Assembly: GCF_000955805.1 (NCBI RefSeq)
Contig: NZ_JYOA01000001.1
Location: 412,301-476,300, forward strand
Source: Pseudomonas sp. 21
GTDB lineage: Bacteria > Pseudomonadota > Gammaproteobacteria > Pseudomonadales > Pseudomonadaceae
DNA: 64,000 nucleotides
Reading direction: 5' to 3'
In this document: piece by piece, positions 35,755 to 46,002 of the stretch
How the letters are laid out: the number at the start of each line of letters is the position of its first letter
How positions within the stretch are numbered: position 1 is the first letter of the stretch
Notes under the pieces: model-generated
The model's database searches: none
Told to the model about the DNA's origin: nothing
What the model saw: only the letters and a program-made list of their open reading frames with translations
Program-made: the position numbers and the translations under genes

Positions 35755-38700
35755 CAGCCACGCTCCGCCGGGTCGATGCTGTTCACGTCAAGGCCGTGAC
35801 GGCCCCGCCAGGCGGCCCAGCGCGCGGCCAGGCGGTCGAAGTAGAGGTAGATCACCGGCGTGGTGAACAGCGTCAGCAGCTGGCTGACCAGCAGGCCGCC
35901 GACCATGGTGACACCCAGTGGCTGGCGCAACTCGGCGCCGGCGCCGCCGGCGAGCATCAGCGGCAGTGCGCCGAGCAGTGCGGCCATGGTGGTCATCAGG
36001 ATCGGCCGGAAGCGCAGCAGGCACGCCTGGTAGATCGCCTCATGGGGCGGCTTGCCCTCGTTGCGTTCGGCGTCCAGGGCGAAGTCGATCATCATGATCG
36101 CGTTCTTCTTGACGATGCCGATCAGCAGGATGATGCCGATGATCGCCACGATGCCGATGTCCTGCCCGGAGAGCATCAGCGCCAGCAGCGCGCCCACGCC
36201 CGCCGAGGGCAGCGTGGAAAGGATGGTCACCGGGTGGATGAAGCTTTCGTAGAGGATGCCCAGCACGATGTACATGGTGACGATCGACGCCAGCACCAGC
36301 AGCAGGGTGTTGGACAGCGAGGCCTCGAACGCCTGGGCGGCACCACGGAAGCTGCCCTGCAGGCTGACGGGCATTTCCATCTGCGCCTCGACGTCGCGAA
36401 TCGCCTGCACCGCCTCGCCCAGGGCGACGCCCTTGGCCAGGTTGAAGGAGATGGTCGCGGCCGGGAACTGGGCGATGTGGTTGACCGCCAGCAGGGTATG
36501 GCGCTCCTCCACACGGGCCAGGCTCGACAGGCGCACCTGGGTGCCGTCGCTGGACGGCACGTAGAGGTTCTCCAGCGACTGCGGGCCGATCTGGAATTCC
36601 GGCGCCACCTCCAGCACCACGCGGTACTGCGTGGCCTGGGTGAAAATGGTGGAGATCAGCCGCTGGCCGAAGGCGTTGTACAGCACGCTGTCGATGCTCG
36701 ACAGGCTCACGCCCAGGCGCGAGGCGGTGTCGCGGTCGATGTTGATGTAGGCCTGCAGGCCCTTGTCCTGCCAGTCGGTGGCCACGTCGGCCAGCTCCGG
36801 CAGTTGCTGCAGGCGATCCACCAGGCGCGGCACCCAGTCGGCAAGAACATCCGGGTCGGCGTCCTGCAGGGTGAACTGGTACTGGGTGCGGGCGATGCGG
36901 TCTTCGATGGTCAGGTCCTGCACCGGCTGCATGTACAGCTTGATGCCGGCGATCTGGTCCAGCTCCGGCTGCAGGCGGTGGATCACCTCGCTGGCGGTGA
37001 CGTCGCGCTCGGCGTGGGGCTTGAGGTTGATCAGCAGGCGCCCGGTGTTGAGGGTGGCGTTGGTGCCGTCGACGCCGATGAACGAGGACAGGCTGTCGAC
37101 CGCCGGGTCCTTCAGCACGATCTTCGCCAGGTCCTGCTGGCGGCTGGCCATGGACTGGAAGGAGATCGACTGCGGTGCCTCGGCGATGCCCTGGATCACC
37201 CCGGTGTCCTGCACCGGGAAGAAGCCCTTGGGCATGAAGATGTACAGCAGCGCGGTGAGCACCACGGTGGCGATGGCCACCAGCAGGGTCAGCGGCTGAT
37301 GGCGCAGCACCACGCGCAGCGCGGCGGCGTAGCGCTCGATCATGTTGTCGATAAAGCGCCCGGCGGCACGGGCGAAGCGCCCTTCCTTCTCTGGCTCGAC
37401 GTGGCGCAGCAGCTTGGCGCTGAGCATCGGCGTCAGGGTCAGGGAAACGAAGCCGGAGATCAGGATCGCCACCGCCAGGGTGATGGCGAATTCGCGGAAC
37501 AGCCGGCCGGCCACGTCACCCATGAACAGCAGCGGGATCAGCACGGCGATCAGCGAGAAGGTCAGCGAGATGATGGTGAAGCCGATCTGCTTCGAGCCCT
37601 TGAGCGCGGCCTCCAGCGGCGGGTCGCCCTTCTCCAGGTAACGGGCGATGTTCTCCACCATGACGATGGCGTCGTCCACCACGAAGCCGGTGGCGATGGT
37701 CAGCGCCATCAGCGTCAGGTTGTTGATCGAGAAGCCGGCGAGGTACATCACGCCGAAGGTGCCGATCAGCGACAGCGGCACGGCGAAGCTGGGAATCAGC
37801 GTCGCGGAGATATTGCGCAGGAACAGGAAGGTGACCATCACCACCAGGCAGACGGCGAGGAACAGCTCGAACTGCACATCCGCCACCGAGGCGCGGATGG
37901 TCGTGGTGCGGTCGGTGAGCACCGTCACTTCCAGGCTGCCCGGCAGGGTCGCCTGCAACTGCGGGAGCATCTTCTTGATGCTGTCGACCACCTCGATGAC
38001 GTTGGCGCCCGGCTGCCGCTGGATGTTCAGCACCACGGCCGGCGAGGTATTGGCCCAGGCGGCCAGGCGCACGTTCTCGGCATCGTCCTCCACGCTCGCG
38101 ACGTCACGCACGCGCAACGGCGAGCCGTTCTTGTAGGCGATGATCAGGTCGCGGTAGGCGTCGGCGGACTTGAGCTGGTCGTTGGCATCCAGGGTCGAGG
38201 AGCGGGTCGGGCCGTCGAAGCTGCCCTTGGGGCCATTGAGGTTGTTGTTGGTGACGGTGGTCTGCAGGTCCTGCAGGCTCAGGCCGGCCGCCGCCAGCGC
38301 GCCGGGGTTGGCGCGGATGCGCACTGCGGGGCGCTGGCCGCCGCTGATGCTGACCAAACCGACGCCGGAAATCTGCGAGATCTTCTGCGCGAGGCGCGTG
38401 TCCACCAGGTCCTGGATCTGCGGCAGCGGCATGTCCGGGGACATCACCGCCAGCGTCAGGATCGGCGCATCCGCCGGGTTCACCTTGCTGTACACCGGCT
38501 GGTTCGGCAGGTCCTTGGGCAGCAGGCTCTGCGCGGTGTTGATCGCCGCCTGGACTTCCTGCTCGGCCACATCCAGGTTGATCTGCAGGCTGAACTGCAG
38601 GGTGATCACCGAGGCGCCGCCGGAGCTGGTGGAGGACATCTCGTTGAGGCCGGGAATCTGCCCCAGCTGGTTCTCCAGCGGCGCGGTCACCGAGGAGGTC

Positions 38701-38876
38701 ATGATGTCCGGGCTGGCGCCGGGATACAGGGTCACCACCTGGATGGTCGGGTAATCCACCTCCGGCAACGCCGAGATCGGCAGGAAGCGGTACGCGATGA
38801 TTCCCGACAGCAGGATCGCCACCATCAGGAGCGTGGTGGCGACCGGCCGCAGGATGAACAGGCGGGACGGGTTCAT
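35754..38876 (-). CDS. muxB: MuxB, RND transporter subunit (MdtB-like)
   Basis: A 1040-residue RND transporter, partner of MuxC. TM4 has [20 protein letters not shown] with paired aspartates; TM10 has [20 protein letters not shown]. Periplasmic porter and docking domains are of full length. The ATG overlaps the muxA stop by four bases. Paralogous to muxC, which it adjoins. Confidence 0.93.
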   Translation of the reverse strand: MNPSRLFILRPVATTLLMVAILLSGIIAYRFLPISALPEVDYPTIQVVTLYPGASPDIMTSSVTAPLENQLGQIPGLNEMSSTSSGGASVITLQFSLQINLDVAEQEVQAAINTAQSLLPKDLPNQPVYSKVNPADAPILTLAVMSPDMPLPQIQDLVDTRLAQKISQISGVGLVSISGGQRPAVRIRANPGALAAAGLSLQDLQTTVTNNNLNGPKGSFDGPTRSSTLDANDQLKSADAYRDLIIAYKNGSPLRVRDVASVEDDAENVRLAAWANTSPAVVLNIQRQPGANVIEVVDSIKKMLPQLQATLPGSLEVTVLTDRTTTIRASVADVQFELFLAVCLVVMVTFLFLRNISATLIPSFAVPLSLIGTFGVMYLAGFSINNLTLMALTIATGFVVDDAIVMVENIARYLEKGDPPLEAALKGSKQIGFTIISLTFSLIAVLIPLLFMGDVAGRLFREFAITLAVAILISGFVSLTLTPMLSAKLLRHVEPEKEGRFARAAGRFIDNMIERYAAALRVVLRHQPLTLLVAIATVVLTALLYIFMPKGFFPVQDTGVIQGIAEAPQSISFQSMASRQQDLAKIVLKDPAVDSLSSFIGVDGTNATLNTGRLLINLKPHAERDVTASEVIHRLQPELDQIAGIKLYMQPVQDLTIEDRIARTQYQFTLQDADPDVLADWVPRLVDRLQQLPELADVATDWQDKGLQAYINIDRDTASRLGVSLSSIDSVLYNAFGQRLISTIFTQATQYRVVLEVAPEFQIGPQSLENLYVPSSDGTQVRLSSLARVEERHTLLAVNHIAQFPAATISFNLAKGVALGEAVQAIRDVEAQMEMPVSLQGSFRGAAQAFEASLSNTLLLVLASIVTMYIVLGILYESFIHPVTILSTLPSAGVGALLALMLSGQDIGIVAIIGIILLIGIVKKNAIMMIDFALDAERNEGKPPHEAIYQACLLRFRPILMTTMAALLGALPLMLAGGAGAELRQPLGVTMVGGLLVSQLLTLFTTPVIYLYFDRLAARWAAWRGRHGLDVNSIDPAERG

Positions 38877-40171
38877 TCGCTCTTACCGCTGTCCTGGACC
38901 GGAGTGTCCGAGCCGAACGGCTTGGCGGTGGACTTGTCGCCCTCCTCCGTCGCGGCCGCGCGGGCCTTCTCGTCGGAGCTGGCGATGTTCATGCGGGTGC
39001 CGTCGCGCAGGCGATCGGTGCCTTCGACGACGACGCGGTCGCCCTCCTTCAGGCCCTCGGTGACCACCACGCGCTCGCTCTCGCTGGTGCCCAGGGTCAC
39101 CAGCTGGCGCTTGGCCTTGGTCTCCTCGCCGACCAGGTAGACGTAGGTGCCGTCGTTGCCGCGCTGCACCGCGTTGGCCGGGATGGTCAGCACGCCCGGC
39201 AGGGTCTCGGCGAGCAGGCGCACGTTGACGAACTGGTTGGGGAACAGCTTGTGGTCATCGTTCTCGAAGCCGGCCTTGAGTTTGACGGTGCCGGTGGTGG
39301 TGTCGATCTGGTTGTCCAGGGTCTTCAGCACGCCGGTGGCCAGGGTCTGGTTCTGGTTGCGGTCCAGCGCCTCGACCGGCACCGGCTTGTTGCTGTAGAG
39401 CTCGCGGGCGATGGTGCCCAGTTGCTGCTGCGGCAGACTGAACACCACGGAGATCGGCTTGACCTGGGTGATGACCACCAGCGGCGTGGTGTCGCCGGAA
39501 GTGACCAGGTTGCCCACGTCCACCTGGCGCAGGCCGACGCGGCCGGAGATGGGCGCGCGCACCTGGGTGAATTCGAGGTTGAGCTTGGCGTCGGCGACCT
39601 GGCCCTGGTTGGTCTTCAGGGTGCCTTCGTACTGGCGAACCTGGGCTTCCTGGGTATCCAGGGTCTGCTTGGCGATGGAGTCCTCGGCGTACAGGCCCTT
39701 GTAGCGGGCGAGGTCGATCTGCGCGTTCTTCAGTTGCGCCTGGTTCTGCAGCAAGGTGCCCTGGGCCTGGTCCAGCGCCGCCTGGAACGGACGCGGGTCG
39801 ATCACCGCGAGTACATCGCCGGCCTTCACTTCCTGGCCTTCCTGGAACGGCACCTTGACGAGCTGGCCGCTGACCCGCGCGCGGACGTTGACGGTGTTGT
39901 AGGCGGTCACCGTGCCCAGTGCGTGGTAGTGCACCGGCAGGTCGCCCTTGACCACCGGCGCGACGCTGACGGTCACTGCCGTGCCGCCCTGCCCCGCGGC
40001 CATCTGCCCCGGCCCCGGACGCCCGCCACGCCCACCCTGGGCCGCCGGCGCCCCCGCAGACGTCGAATGCAGCCACATGATCAGCCCGACCACGGCGGCG
40101 AACAGCAATGCCGTGATGAGCCAGGGGCGCAGTTTGCGGAGTGTGGAAGGCGATCCGTTGCTTGCAGTCAT
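38873..40171 (-). CDS. muxA: MuxA, RND periplasmic adaptor
   Basis: A 432-residue membrane-fusion protein. It has an N-terminal TM anchor (about 17-38, [17 protein letters not shown]) rather than a lipobox, a Gly/Arg/Gln-rich linker, lipoyl halves ([20 protein letters not shown] and [18 protein letters not shown]), a helical hairpin, and beta-barrel and proximal domains. Connects MuxBC to OpmB. First gene of muxABC-opmB, with a 209-bp upstream gap to tpx that should contain its promoter; no strong ribosome site visible before the ATG. Confidence 0.93.
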   Translation of the reverse strand: MTASNGSPSTLRKLRPWLITALLFAAVVGLIMWLHSTSAGAPAAQGGRGGRPGPGQMAAGQGGTAVTVSVAPVVKGDLPVHYHALGTVTAYNTVNVRARVSGQLVKVPFQEGQEVKAGDVLAVIDPRPFQAALDQAQGTLLQNQAQLKNAQIDLARYKGLYAEDSIAKQTLDTQEAQVRQYEGTLKTNQGQVADAKLNLEFTQVRAPISGRVGLRQVDVGNLVTSGDTTPLVVITQVKPISVVFSLPQQQLGTIARELYSNKPVPVEALDRNQNQTLATGVLKTLDNQIDTTTGTVKLKAGFENDDHKLFPNQFVNVRLLAETLPGVLTIPANAVQRGNDGTYVYLVGEETKAKRQLVTLGTSESERVVVTEGLKEGDRVVVEGTDRLRDGTRMNIASSDEKARAAATEEGDKSTAKPFGSDTPVQDSGKSE

Positions 40172-40321
40172 GGGGCTCTGTCTTTGGTCTTGGCGAAAAG
40201 AAGTGAGAATAGCGAGGCTGAACGATAAGCACAGCCAGGCCGCAGGCAAAGTCTCTTTACCCGCTATTTACCTTTGATTTACCGGGAGTTACGAATTACC
40301 GGGGCATTGCGACCCGGAAAT

Positions 40322-40342
40322 GGCGCGGGAGGTTCCCGCGCC
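40322..40342 (-). terminator. Hairpin after tpx
   Basis: A 9-bp perfect stem GGCGCGGGA / TCCCGCGCC with a 3-base loop, 38 bp past the tpx stop. On the minus strand it is followed only by ATTTCC, a weak T-run, so it may be a weak terminator. Confidence 0.6.
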
Positions 40343-40380
40343 ACTCGGGCCAGCCCTGACGGACCGGCCCGGCTCTTCCA

Positions 40381-40881
40381 TCAGGCCAGGGCGGCGATGG
40401 CGGCGGCGTAGTTCGGCTCGTCGGCGATCTCGCCGACCAGCTCGCTGTGCAGCACCTTGTTCTGCTCGTCCAGCACCACGACCGCGCGGGCGGCCAGGCC
40501 GGCCAGCGGGCCGTCGGCGATGGCGACGCCGTAGTTGGCGAGGAACTCGCGACCACGCAGGGTGGACAGGTTCACCACGTTCTCCAGGCCTTCGGCGCCG
40601 CAGAAGCGTGCCTGGGCGAACGGCAGGTCAGCGGAGATGCACAGCACCACGGTGTTGGCCAGCTTGCTCGCCTCGGCGTTGAACTTGCGCACGGAGGTGG
40701 CGCAGGTCGGGGTGTCGACGCTGGGGAAGATGTTCAGCACCTTGCGCTTGCCAGCGTAGGTTTCCAGGGTGACGTCGGACAGGTTGCCGGCGACCAGCGA
40801 CAGGGCCGGAGCCTGCTCGCCTTTCTGCGGCAGCTTGCCGTCGACGGAAACCGGGTTGCCCTTGAGGGTGACTTGAGCCAT
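40381..40881 (-). CDS. tpx: Thiol peroxidase (Tpx)
   Basis: A 166-residue atypical 2-Cys peroxiredoxin. Peroxidatic Cys60 in [14 protein letters not shown] and resolving Cys94 in [13 protein letters not shown], the same spacing as E. coli Tpx (61/95); N-terminal [19 protein letters not shown] is characteristic. Reduces H2O2 and alkyl hydroperoxides using thioredoxin. AAGGA precedes the ATG. It precedes muxA on the same strand, but the hairpin between suggests separate transcripts. Confidence 0.97.
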   Translation of the reverse strand: MAQVTLKGNPVSVDGKLPQKGEQAPALSLVAGNLSDVTLETYAGKRKVLNIFPSVDTPTCATSVRKFNAEASKLANTVVLCISADLPFAQARFCGAEGLENVVNLSTLRGREFLANYGVAIADGPLAGLAARAVVVLDEQNKVLHSELVGEIADEPNYAAAIAALA

Positions 40882-41025
40882 TGCTTGGGTCCTTCTGTGA
40901 GGGATGGCGGCGCTGGCGGGTTGCCAGCGCCGCAGGAGGATTCGGGGCCGGAGCAGATGCTAGCACGACTTGCCCGAGCGGAATGCTCGGACATGCATCC
41001 GGCCAACCCTCCCCTCAGGCCCGGC

Positions 41026-41346
41026 TCAAGCGGCAGCCGCTACAGGCGCGCCGGCAGCAGCGCCGACGAATGCCTGGTCCTGGAAACCGCGCGGCAGGCG
41101 CTGGGTGCCGGGCATGGCGGCCAGGCGTTTCTCCCAGAAGCTGCGCCAGTCGTTGTGCACGGCCTCGGCGCGGGCCTTGCGCTGGGCCCGACGCGCCGCA
41201 TTGCGGGCCAGACGCCGCGCTTCCTTGTAGACCTCGGTGTTGCGGCAGCTGCGGCATTTCACCCGGTTCAGCTCGCTGGTGGATTCCAGGTGCTTGCCCG
41301 CATGACCGCAGGCCAGGTGCCCTTTGACCTTGTAGTGAGTGACCAT
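41026..41346 (-). CDS. Hypothetical basic protein with a Cys-rich motif
   Basis: A 106-residue basic protein. The N-terminal part has HLACGHAGKHLE and VKCRSCRN: Cys13, His15, Cys31 and Cys34 could form a small zinc ribbon. The middle is a long Arg/Ala-rich helix (EARRLARNAARRAQRKARAE) that may bind nucleic acid, and the end is low-complexity alanine. GGGAG ribosome site before the ATG. I do not recognise the family. Confidence 0.68.
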   Translation of the reverse strand: MVTHYKVKGHLACGHAGKHLESTSELNRVKCRSCRNTEVYKEARRLARNAARRAQRKARAEAVHNDWRSFWEKRLAAMPGTQRLPRGFQDQAFVGAAAGAPVAAAA

Positions 41347-41493
41347 CGCAGATTCTCCCTGTCCGGCGAGCGCACCCTCGCCGCTTGGCGGTGCCGCAGC
41401 CGGGCAATCGGTGCGTGCCGGTTGACTGTGGCGCTCAGGGCGTTGGACGGGCCGCTGCGCTGGCGGGTTCGAATTTTCTGACGCAGGTGCTCG

Positions 41494-42129
41494 TCAGTGG
41501 GTCGCCACCATTCGTGCGCCGAACAGCAGGTAGCAGCAACCGGCGAAGCGATCCAGCGCCCGGCGGAAGCGCCGGTAGATGCCGGCCATGCGCTCGCTGG
41601 CGAACACCAGCACCACGCAGCAGTACCAGCTGAATGAAAGCGTCACCATCAGCGTGATGGCCATGGCCAGCAATGGCGTAGAGGGCGTGGCCGGCATGGC
41701 GGTGGCGAACAGAGTGGCAACGAAGAGCGCAGTCTTGGGATTGGTCAGGTTGCCCAGCAGGCCGAGACGGAAGGCAGAAAAGGCGCTGCGCTGTCGCGCC
41801 ACCTCGGCAAGGCTTTCGCCACCGTCCGCCGGAGCCTTGCGCTTGATCAGCTTGATGCCGAGGTAGATCAGGTAGGCGCCACCGGCCAGCTTCAACAGCA
41901 GGTACAGCGCGGGCGCAGCAGTGAAGAGCGACTTGATGCCGAGACCGCCAGCCAGGCCCCAGATGACCGTGCCACTGGCCACACCCAGCGCGGCAACCAA
42001 GCCGTGGCGGCGCGAATGCACGGCGGCGATGCGCGCGGTGGTGAAGAAGTTCGGGCCGGGCGTAATCACCGCCACGGTCCACAGCAGGGCCACGGATAGC
42101 AGCGGTGCGAAGGTGCTGGCAGCGGTCAT
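41494..42129 (-). CDS. LysE/RhtB-family amino-acid exporter
   Basis: A 211-residue inner-membrane protein with about six TM helices. VAVITPGPNFFTTARIAAVHSRRHGLVAAL near the N-terminus and GLLGNLTNPKTALFVATLF in the middle are the signatures of the LysE/RhtB family (TPGPN and NPK). Probably exports a neutral or basic amino acid; substrate unknown. No clear ribosome site before the ATG. Confidence 0.9.
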   Translation of the reverse strand: MTAASTFAPLLSVALLWTVAVITPGPNFFTTARIAAVHSRRHGLVAALGVASGTVIWGLAGGLGIKSLFTAAPALYLLLKLAGGAYLIYLGIKLIKRKAPADGGESLAEVARQRSAFSAFRLGLLGNLTNPKTALFVATLFATAMPATPSTPLLAMAITLMVTLSFSWYCCVVLVFASERMAGIYRRFRRALDRFAGCCYLLFGARMVATH

Positions 42130-42185
42130 GGGGCGTTTTCGTCGAAAGGAGGGCGAATGCGCATTCTAGCGTTCCCGCCCCGGTT

Positions 42186-42575
42186 TCACTCCTCCAGATG
42201 ACAGACGCAGCACAGCTTGTTGCCATCCAGGTCGCGAACATAGGCGCCGTAATAGGTCGGCGAATAATGCAGACGCAGGCCCGGCGGCCCTTCATCAACG
42301 CCGCCCTGCTGCATGGCGCGGGCATGGAAGCTGTCGACCTGGTGCCGCGTGCGCGCCTCGAAGGCCACCAGGCTGCCATTGCCGATACTGGCCGGCTGGC
42401 CGTCGATGGGCTGGTAGACACAGAACACCACGTCGCTGTCCGGGTGGGCGAAGATCGCCCGCTCCGGCTGATGGCGATGCGCCTTGAGGGCGATCCCCAG
42501 CACGCCCAGCACCCTGCCGTAGAACTCGATGGCGCGCGGCAAGTCGTTGGTACCGACGGTGATGTGGCTGAACAT
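42186..42575 (-). CDS. VOC-family protein (glyoxalase superfamily)
   Basis: A 129-residue VOC-fold protein with N-terminal MFSHITVGTNDLPRAIEFY, expected metal ligand His4, and ending DLDGNKLCCVCHLEE. The usual C-terminal Glu ligand of glyoxalases (LEF) is replaced by a cysteine-rich LCCVC, so catalysis is doubtful. AGGAGG ribosome site upstream. It lies 24 bp after the next VOC-type gene on the same strand. Confidence 0.82.
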   Translation of the reverse strand: MFSHITVGTNDLPRAIEFYGRVLGVLGIALKAHRHQPERAIFAHPDSDVVFCVYQPIDGQPASIGNGSLVAFEARTRHQVDSFHARAMQQGGVDEGPPGLRLHYSPTYYGAYVRDLDGNKLCCVCHLEE

Positions 42576-42599
42576 GCCCCGCGCCCTCCTCTTCCGACC

Positions 42600-43100
42600 T
42601 CAATTGCCGGCGTGAGCACGCTCGATGGCGGCCATGTCCAGCTTCTTCATGCCCATCACCGCCTGCAGCGTGCGGCTGGCCTTCGCCGGGTTCGGGTCGG
42701 CGACCATGTCGCCGACGTGGCGTGGGCAGATCTGCCAGGACACCCCGTAGCGATCCTTCAGCCACCCGCAGACCTGCGCCTCCTCCGGGCCACCGGCACC
42801 AAGCTTGTCCCAGAAGTGGTCGATCTCCTTCTGGCTGTCGCACATCACCTGCAACGACAGCGCCTCGGTGAAATTGAAGGTCGGCCCGCCGTTCAGGGCG
42901 ATGAAGGTCTGCCCGTCCAGCACGAACTCCACCGTCAGCACCGAGCCGGGCACGCCGCCGTGGCGGTCCTTCTCGGCCTCGGGGTAGTAGGCGGTCTGGA
43001 CGATCCGCGAGTTGGGGAAGATGCCGACATAGAACTGGGCCGCTTCCTCGGCCTTGCCGTCGAACCACAGGCAGGGGGTGACGCGTTGCAGGCTGGACAT
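42600..43100 (-). CDS. PhnB-like VOC protein
   Basis: A 166-residue protein of the PhnB/3-demethylubiquinone-methyltransferase-like VOC subfamily. VTPCLWFDGKAEEAAQFYVG, FALNGGP-type segment FIALNGGPTFNFTEALSLQV and WLKDRYGVSWQICP are typical. Despite old names, no methyltransferase activity is expected. Start chosen at ATG 43100 with AGGAG seven bases upstream; the longer reading frame upstream is Arg/Pro-rich. Probably co-transcribed with the next VOC gene. Confidence 0.85.
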   Translation of the reverse strand: MSSLQRVTPCLWFDGKAEEAAQFYVGIFPNSRIVQTAYYPEAEKDRHGGVPGSVLTVEFVLDGQTFIALNGGPTFNFTEALSLQVMCDSQKEIDHFWDKLGAGGPEEAQVCGWLKDRYGVSWQICPRHVGDMVADPNPAKASRTLQAVMGMKKLDMAAIERAHAGN

Positions 43101-43585
43101 GGTGAATCTCCTGATTCTCGCGCGGTCGGCTTGACCGGCATGCAGCTTGGTCGCCTGGGCGACAGCGTAATCGACAAGTCTAGGCGGACTTTCGCGCCTC
43201 ACCGGACGACCGGTCGAGCGGCATGCGGGGCGCGGAATCAGATCAGTTGCCGCCTGCAATTCGACGCTTTACCTCCCGGTGAAGTCCTGCGCTGTGCTCG
43301 CGCCCCTCTCCCACTCCCTCTCCCAGAAGGGAGAGGGAGTGCTCTGCGCATAGAGGCGGACCCACGGTCAGCCGGCGAGTGCGGCGCTGTCAGGGCGCGC
43401 CAGACAGTTCCCTCGGCCTTCAGGGAGAGGGTTAGGGAGAGGGAAATCCCTTGCACGACGTTCAGAAGAGAACCTGGTGCGTTGTGCGTGCTCTGGAGTC
43501 GATAGCTATCGCTGCGCTCCACGGCAACCTACAAGTACCGCTCGATCTTCCCTCCGGCAGCGAGCCAGCTGAATACCCCGCCGGA
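43101..43585. other. Gene-free stretch with purine/pyrimidine inverted repeat
   Basis: About 485 bp between the PhnB-like gene start and the end of the YcaO gene. It contains an ACTCCCTCTCCC / GGGAGAGGGAGT inverted repeat at 43313-43340 and further AGGGAGAGGG copies at 43422-43442. No supported ORF or terminator for YcaO. Confidence 0.65.
43313..43340. repeat. CCCTCTCCC inverted repeat
   Basis: A 12-bp perfect stem ACTCCCTCTCCC / GGGAGAGGGAGT with AGAA loop, flanked by further direct copies. This type of element is common between genes in Pseudomonas and related genomes. Confidence 0.75.
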
Positions 43586-45784
43586 TCAGCGCGCCACGGC
43601 CCTGGCCCGTGCCTGGTGCAGCTTCTTGTAGCTCTCGATCAGGCGCAGGTGCTTGTCGAGGCCTTCGAGCTTCAGGCTGGTGGGTGTCAGGCCGTAGAAA
43701 CGCACGCTGCCGTCCAGCGAGCCGAGCACCGCGTCCATGCGCTCGTTACCGAACATGCGACGGAAATTGGCCTCGAAGTCGGCCATCTCCAGGTCCTCGT
43801 CCAGCTGCACTTCCAGCGCCGCGCTGAGCGCCTGATAGAACAGCCCGCGCTCGACGGTGTTGTCGTTGTACTGGAGGAACATCTCCACCAGTTCCTTGGC
43901 GACTTCGAAGCGCTTCACGGCGAGGTTGATCAGCAGCTTGAGCTCCAGGATGGTCAGCTGGCCCCAGACCGTGTTGTCGTCGAACTCGATGCCGATCAGC
44001 GTGGTGATGTCGGTGTACTCGTCCACCTCGCAGGCTTCCAGGCGCTTGAGCAGCGACTTGAGGCGGACGATGTTCAGGCTGTGCAGGTTGAGGATGTCCG
44101 CGCGGAACGCCAGCGCCTTGTTGGTGTTGTCCCAGATGAGGTCTTCCACCGGGTAGATTTCCGAGTAGCCCGGCACCAGGATGCGGCAGGCGGTGGCGCC
44201 CAGGTGCTGGTACACGGCCATGTAGACCTCCTTGCCCTGCTCTTCGAGGATGCCGAACAGGGTCCGGGCCTCCTGGACGTTGGAGTCATCGCCATGCCCG
44301 GAGAAGTCCCACTCGACGAAGTCGTAATCGGCCTTGGCGCTGAAGAAGCGCCACGACACCACACCGCTGGAGTCGATGAAGTGCTCGACGAAGTTGTTCG
44401 GCTCGGTCACCGCCTGGCTTTCGAAGGTCGGCCGCGGCAGGTCGTTCAGGCCTTCGAAGCTACGGCCCTGGAGCAGCTCGGTGAGGCTGCGCTCCAGCGC
44501 CACTTCCAGGCTCGGGTGGGCGCCGAAGGAGGCGAATACGCCGCCGGTGCGCGGGTTCATCAGGGTCACGCACATCACCGGGAACTCGCCGCCCAGGGAC
44601 GCATCCTTGACCAGCACCGGGAAGCCCTGCTCTTCCAGGCCGCGGATGCCGGCGAGGATGCCGGGGTACTTGGCCAGCACTTCCTGCGGCACGTCCGGCA
44701 GCGCCAGCTCGCCTTCGAGGATTTCGCGCTTCACCGCGCGCTCGAAGATTTCCGACAGGCACTGCACCTGCGCTTCGGCCAGGGTGTTGCCGGCGCTCAT
44801 GCCGTTGGAGAGGTAGAGGTTCTCGATCAGGTTGGACGGGAAGTACACCGTCTCGCCATCGGACTGGCGCACGAACGGCAGCGAGCAGATGCCGCGCTCG
44901 GTGTTGCCCGAGTTGGTGTCATACAGGTGCGAGCCGCGCAGCTCGCCGTCCGGGTTGTAGACCTCCAGGCAGTACGCGTCGAGGATTTCCTCCGGCAGCG
45001 CGTCCTTGGGGCCGGGCTTGAACCAGCGCTCGTCGGGGTAATGCACGAACGGCGCGTTGGCGATCTCCTCGCCCCAGAACTGGTCGTTGTAGAAGAAGTT
45101 GCAGTTCAGTCGTTCGATGAACTCACCCAGCGCCGAAGCCAGCGCGCTCTCCTTGGTGGCGCCCTTGCCGTTGGTGAAGCACATCGGCGACTGCGCATCG
45201 CGGATATGCAGCGACCAGACGTTGGGCACGATGTTGCGCCACGAGGCGATCTCGATCTTCATCCCCAGGCCGGCGAGGATTTCCGACATGTTGGCGATGG
45301 TCTGCTCCAGCGGCAGGTCCTTGCCCTGGATATAGGTGCTGGCGCCGGCGTCGGTGCTCGGCATCAGCAGCGCCTGGGCGTCGGCGTCGAGGTTCTCCAC
45401 TTCCTCGATGACGAAGTCCGGGCCGGTCTGCACCACCTTCTTCACCGTGCAGCGATCGATGGAGCGCAGGATGCCCTGGCGGTCCTTCTCGGAGATGTCC
45501 GCCGGCAGTTCCACCTGGATCTTGAAGATCTGCTTGTAGCGGTTTTCCGGGTCGACGATGTTGTTCTGCGAGAGGCGGATATTGTCGGTGGGGATGTCGC
45601 GGGTCTGGCAGTAGAGCTTGACGAAGTAAGCCGCGCACAGCGCCGAGGAAGCCAGGAAGTAGTCGAACGGACCAGGGGCCGAACCGTCGCCCTTGTAGCG
45701 GATGGGCTGGTCGGCAATCACCGTGAAGTCGTCGAACTTGGCTTCGAGTCGGAGGTTGTCGAGAAAATTGACCTTGATTTCCAT
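43586..45784 (-). CDS. OsmC-YcaO fusion protein
   Basis: A 732-residue two-domain protein. Residues about 1-135 are an OsmC/YhfA-like domain (GPFDYFLASSALCAAYFVKL) with Cys50 and Cys112 (DRCTVKKV) as the probable redox pair. From about 150 it is a YcaO domain close to E. coli YcaO, with GKGATKESALASALGEFIER (ATP-binding Glu221, Glu224, Arg225) and CLSEIFERAVKR, and a helical C-terminal region. E. coli YcaO (about 586 residues) lacks the OsmC part and assists RimO in methylthiolating ribosomal protein S12. YcaO enzymes activate amide backbones with ATP. No peptide precursor or RimO gene adjoins. Start ATG 45784; ribosome site weak. Confidence 0.88.
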   Translation of the reverse strand: MEIKVNFLDNLRLEAKFDDFTVIADQPIRYKGDGSAPGPFDYFLASSALCAAYFVKLYCQTRDIPTDNIRLSQNNIVDPENRYKQIFKIQVELPADISEKDRQGILRSIDRCTVKKVVQTGPDFVIEEVENLDADAQALLMPSTDAGASTYIQGKDLPLEQTIANMSEILAGLGMKIEIASWRNIVPNVWSLHIRDAQSPMCFTNGKGATKESALASALGEFIERLNCNFFYNDQFWGEEIANAPFVHYPDERWFKPGPKDALPEEILDAYCLEVYNPDGELRGSHLYDTNSGNTERGICSLPFVRQSDGETVYFPSNLIENLYLSNGMSAGNTLAEAQVQCLSEIFERAVKREILEGELALPDVPQEVLAKYPGILAGIRGLEEQGFPVLVKDASLGGEFPVMCVTLMNPRTGGVFASFGAHPSLEVALERSLTELLQGRSFEGLNDLPRPTFESQAVTEPNNFVEHFIDSSGVVSWRFFSAKADYDFVEWDFSGHGDDSNVQEARTLFGILEEQGKEVYMAVYQHLGATACRILVPGYSEIYPVEDLIWDNTNKALAFRADILNLHSLNIVRLKSLLKRLEACEVDEYTDITTLIGIEFDDNTVWGQLTILELKLLINLAVKRFEVAKELVEMFLQYNDNTVERGLFYQALSAALEVQLDEDLEMADFEANFRRMFGNERMDAVLGSLDGSVRFYGLTPTSLKLEGLDKHLRLIESYKKLHQARARAVAR

Positions 45785-46002
45785 GCGGGCATTACCACGA
45801 AAAAGTAGAAAGCGAACTGGCCGGCATTATCCGGACAAAAGCGCCGCGGGGATATCCCGACATGCCCGGCGCCGGTCGGGAAGCCTGCTCCGGCAGCCGA
45901 TGCGCAGTCGACGCCCGGTCGACTGCAGGCAGCCGGCACGCCCGTGCTTCGGGTAAGATGCGCCGCCTCAAGCGCCCGCTACCCGTACAGAAGGAAACCA
46001 CC

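Noticed and set aside
32695..39140. Two very long plus-strand frames (over 1000 codons) opposite muxC and muxB
   Set aside because: Same antisense artefact. They are rich in HRRQ-type segments, have no domains and cross the real gene boundaries.
43451..45808. A 785-residue plus-strand frame opposite the OsmC-YcaO gene
   Set aside because: Shadow frame; repetitive V/L/H/Q/E composition and no motif.
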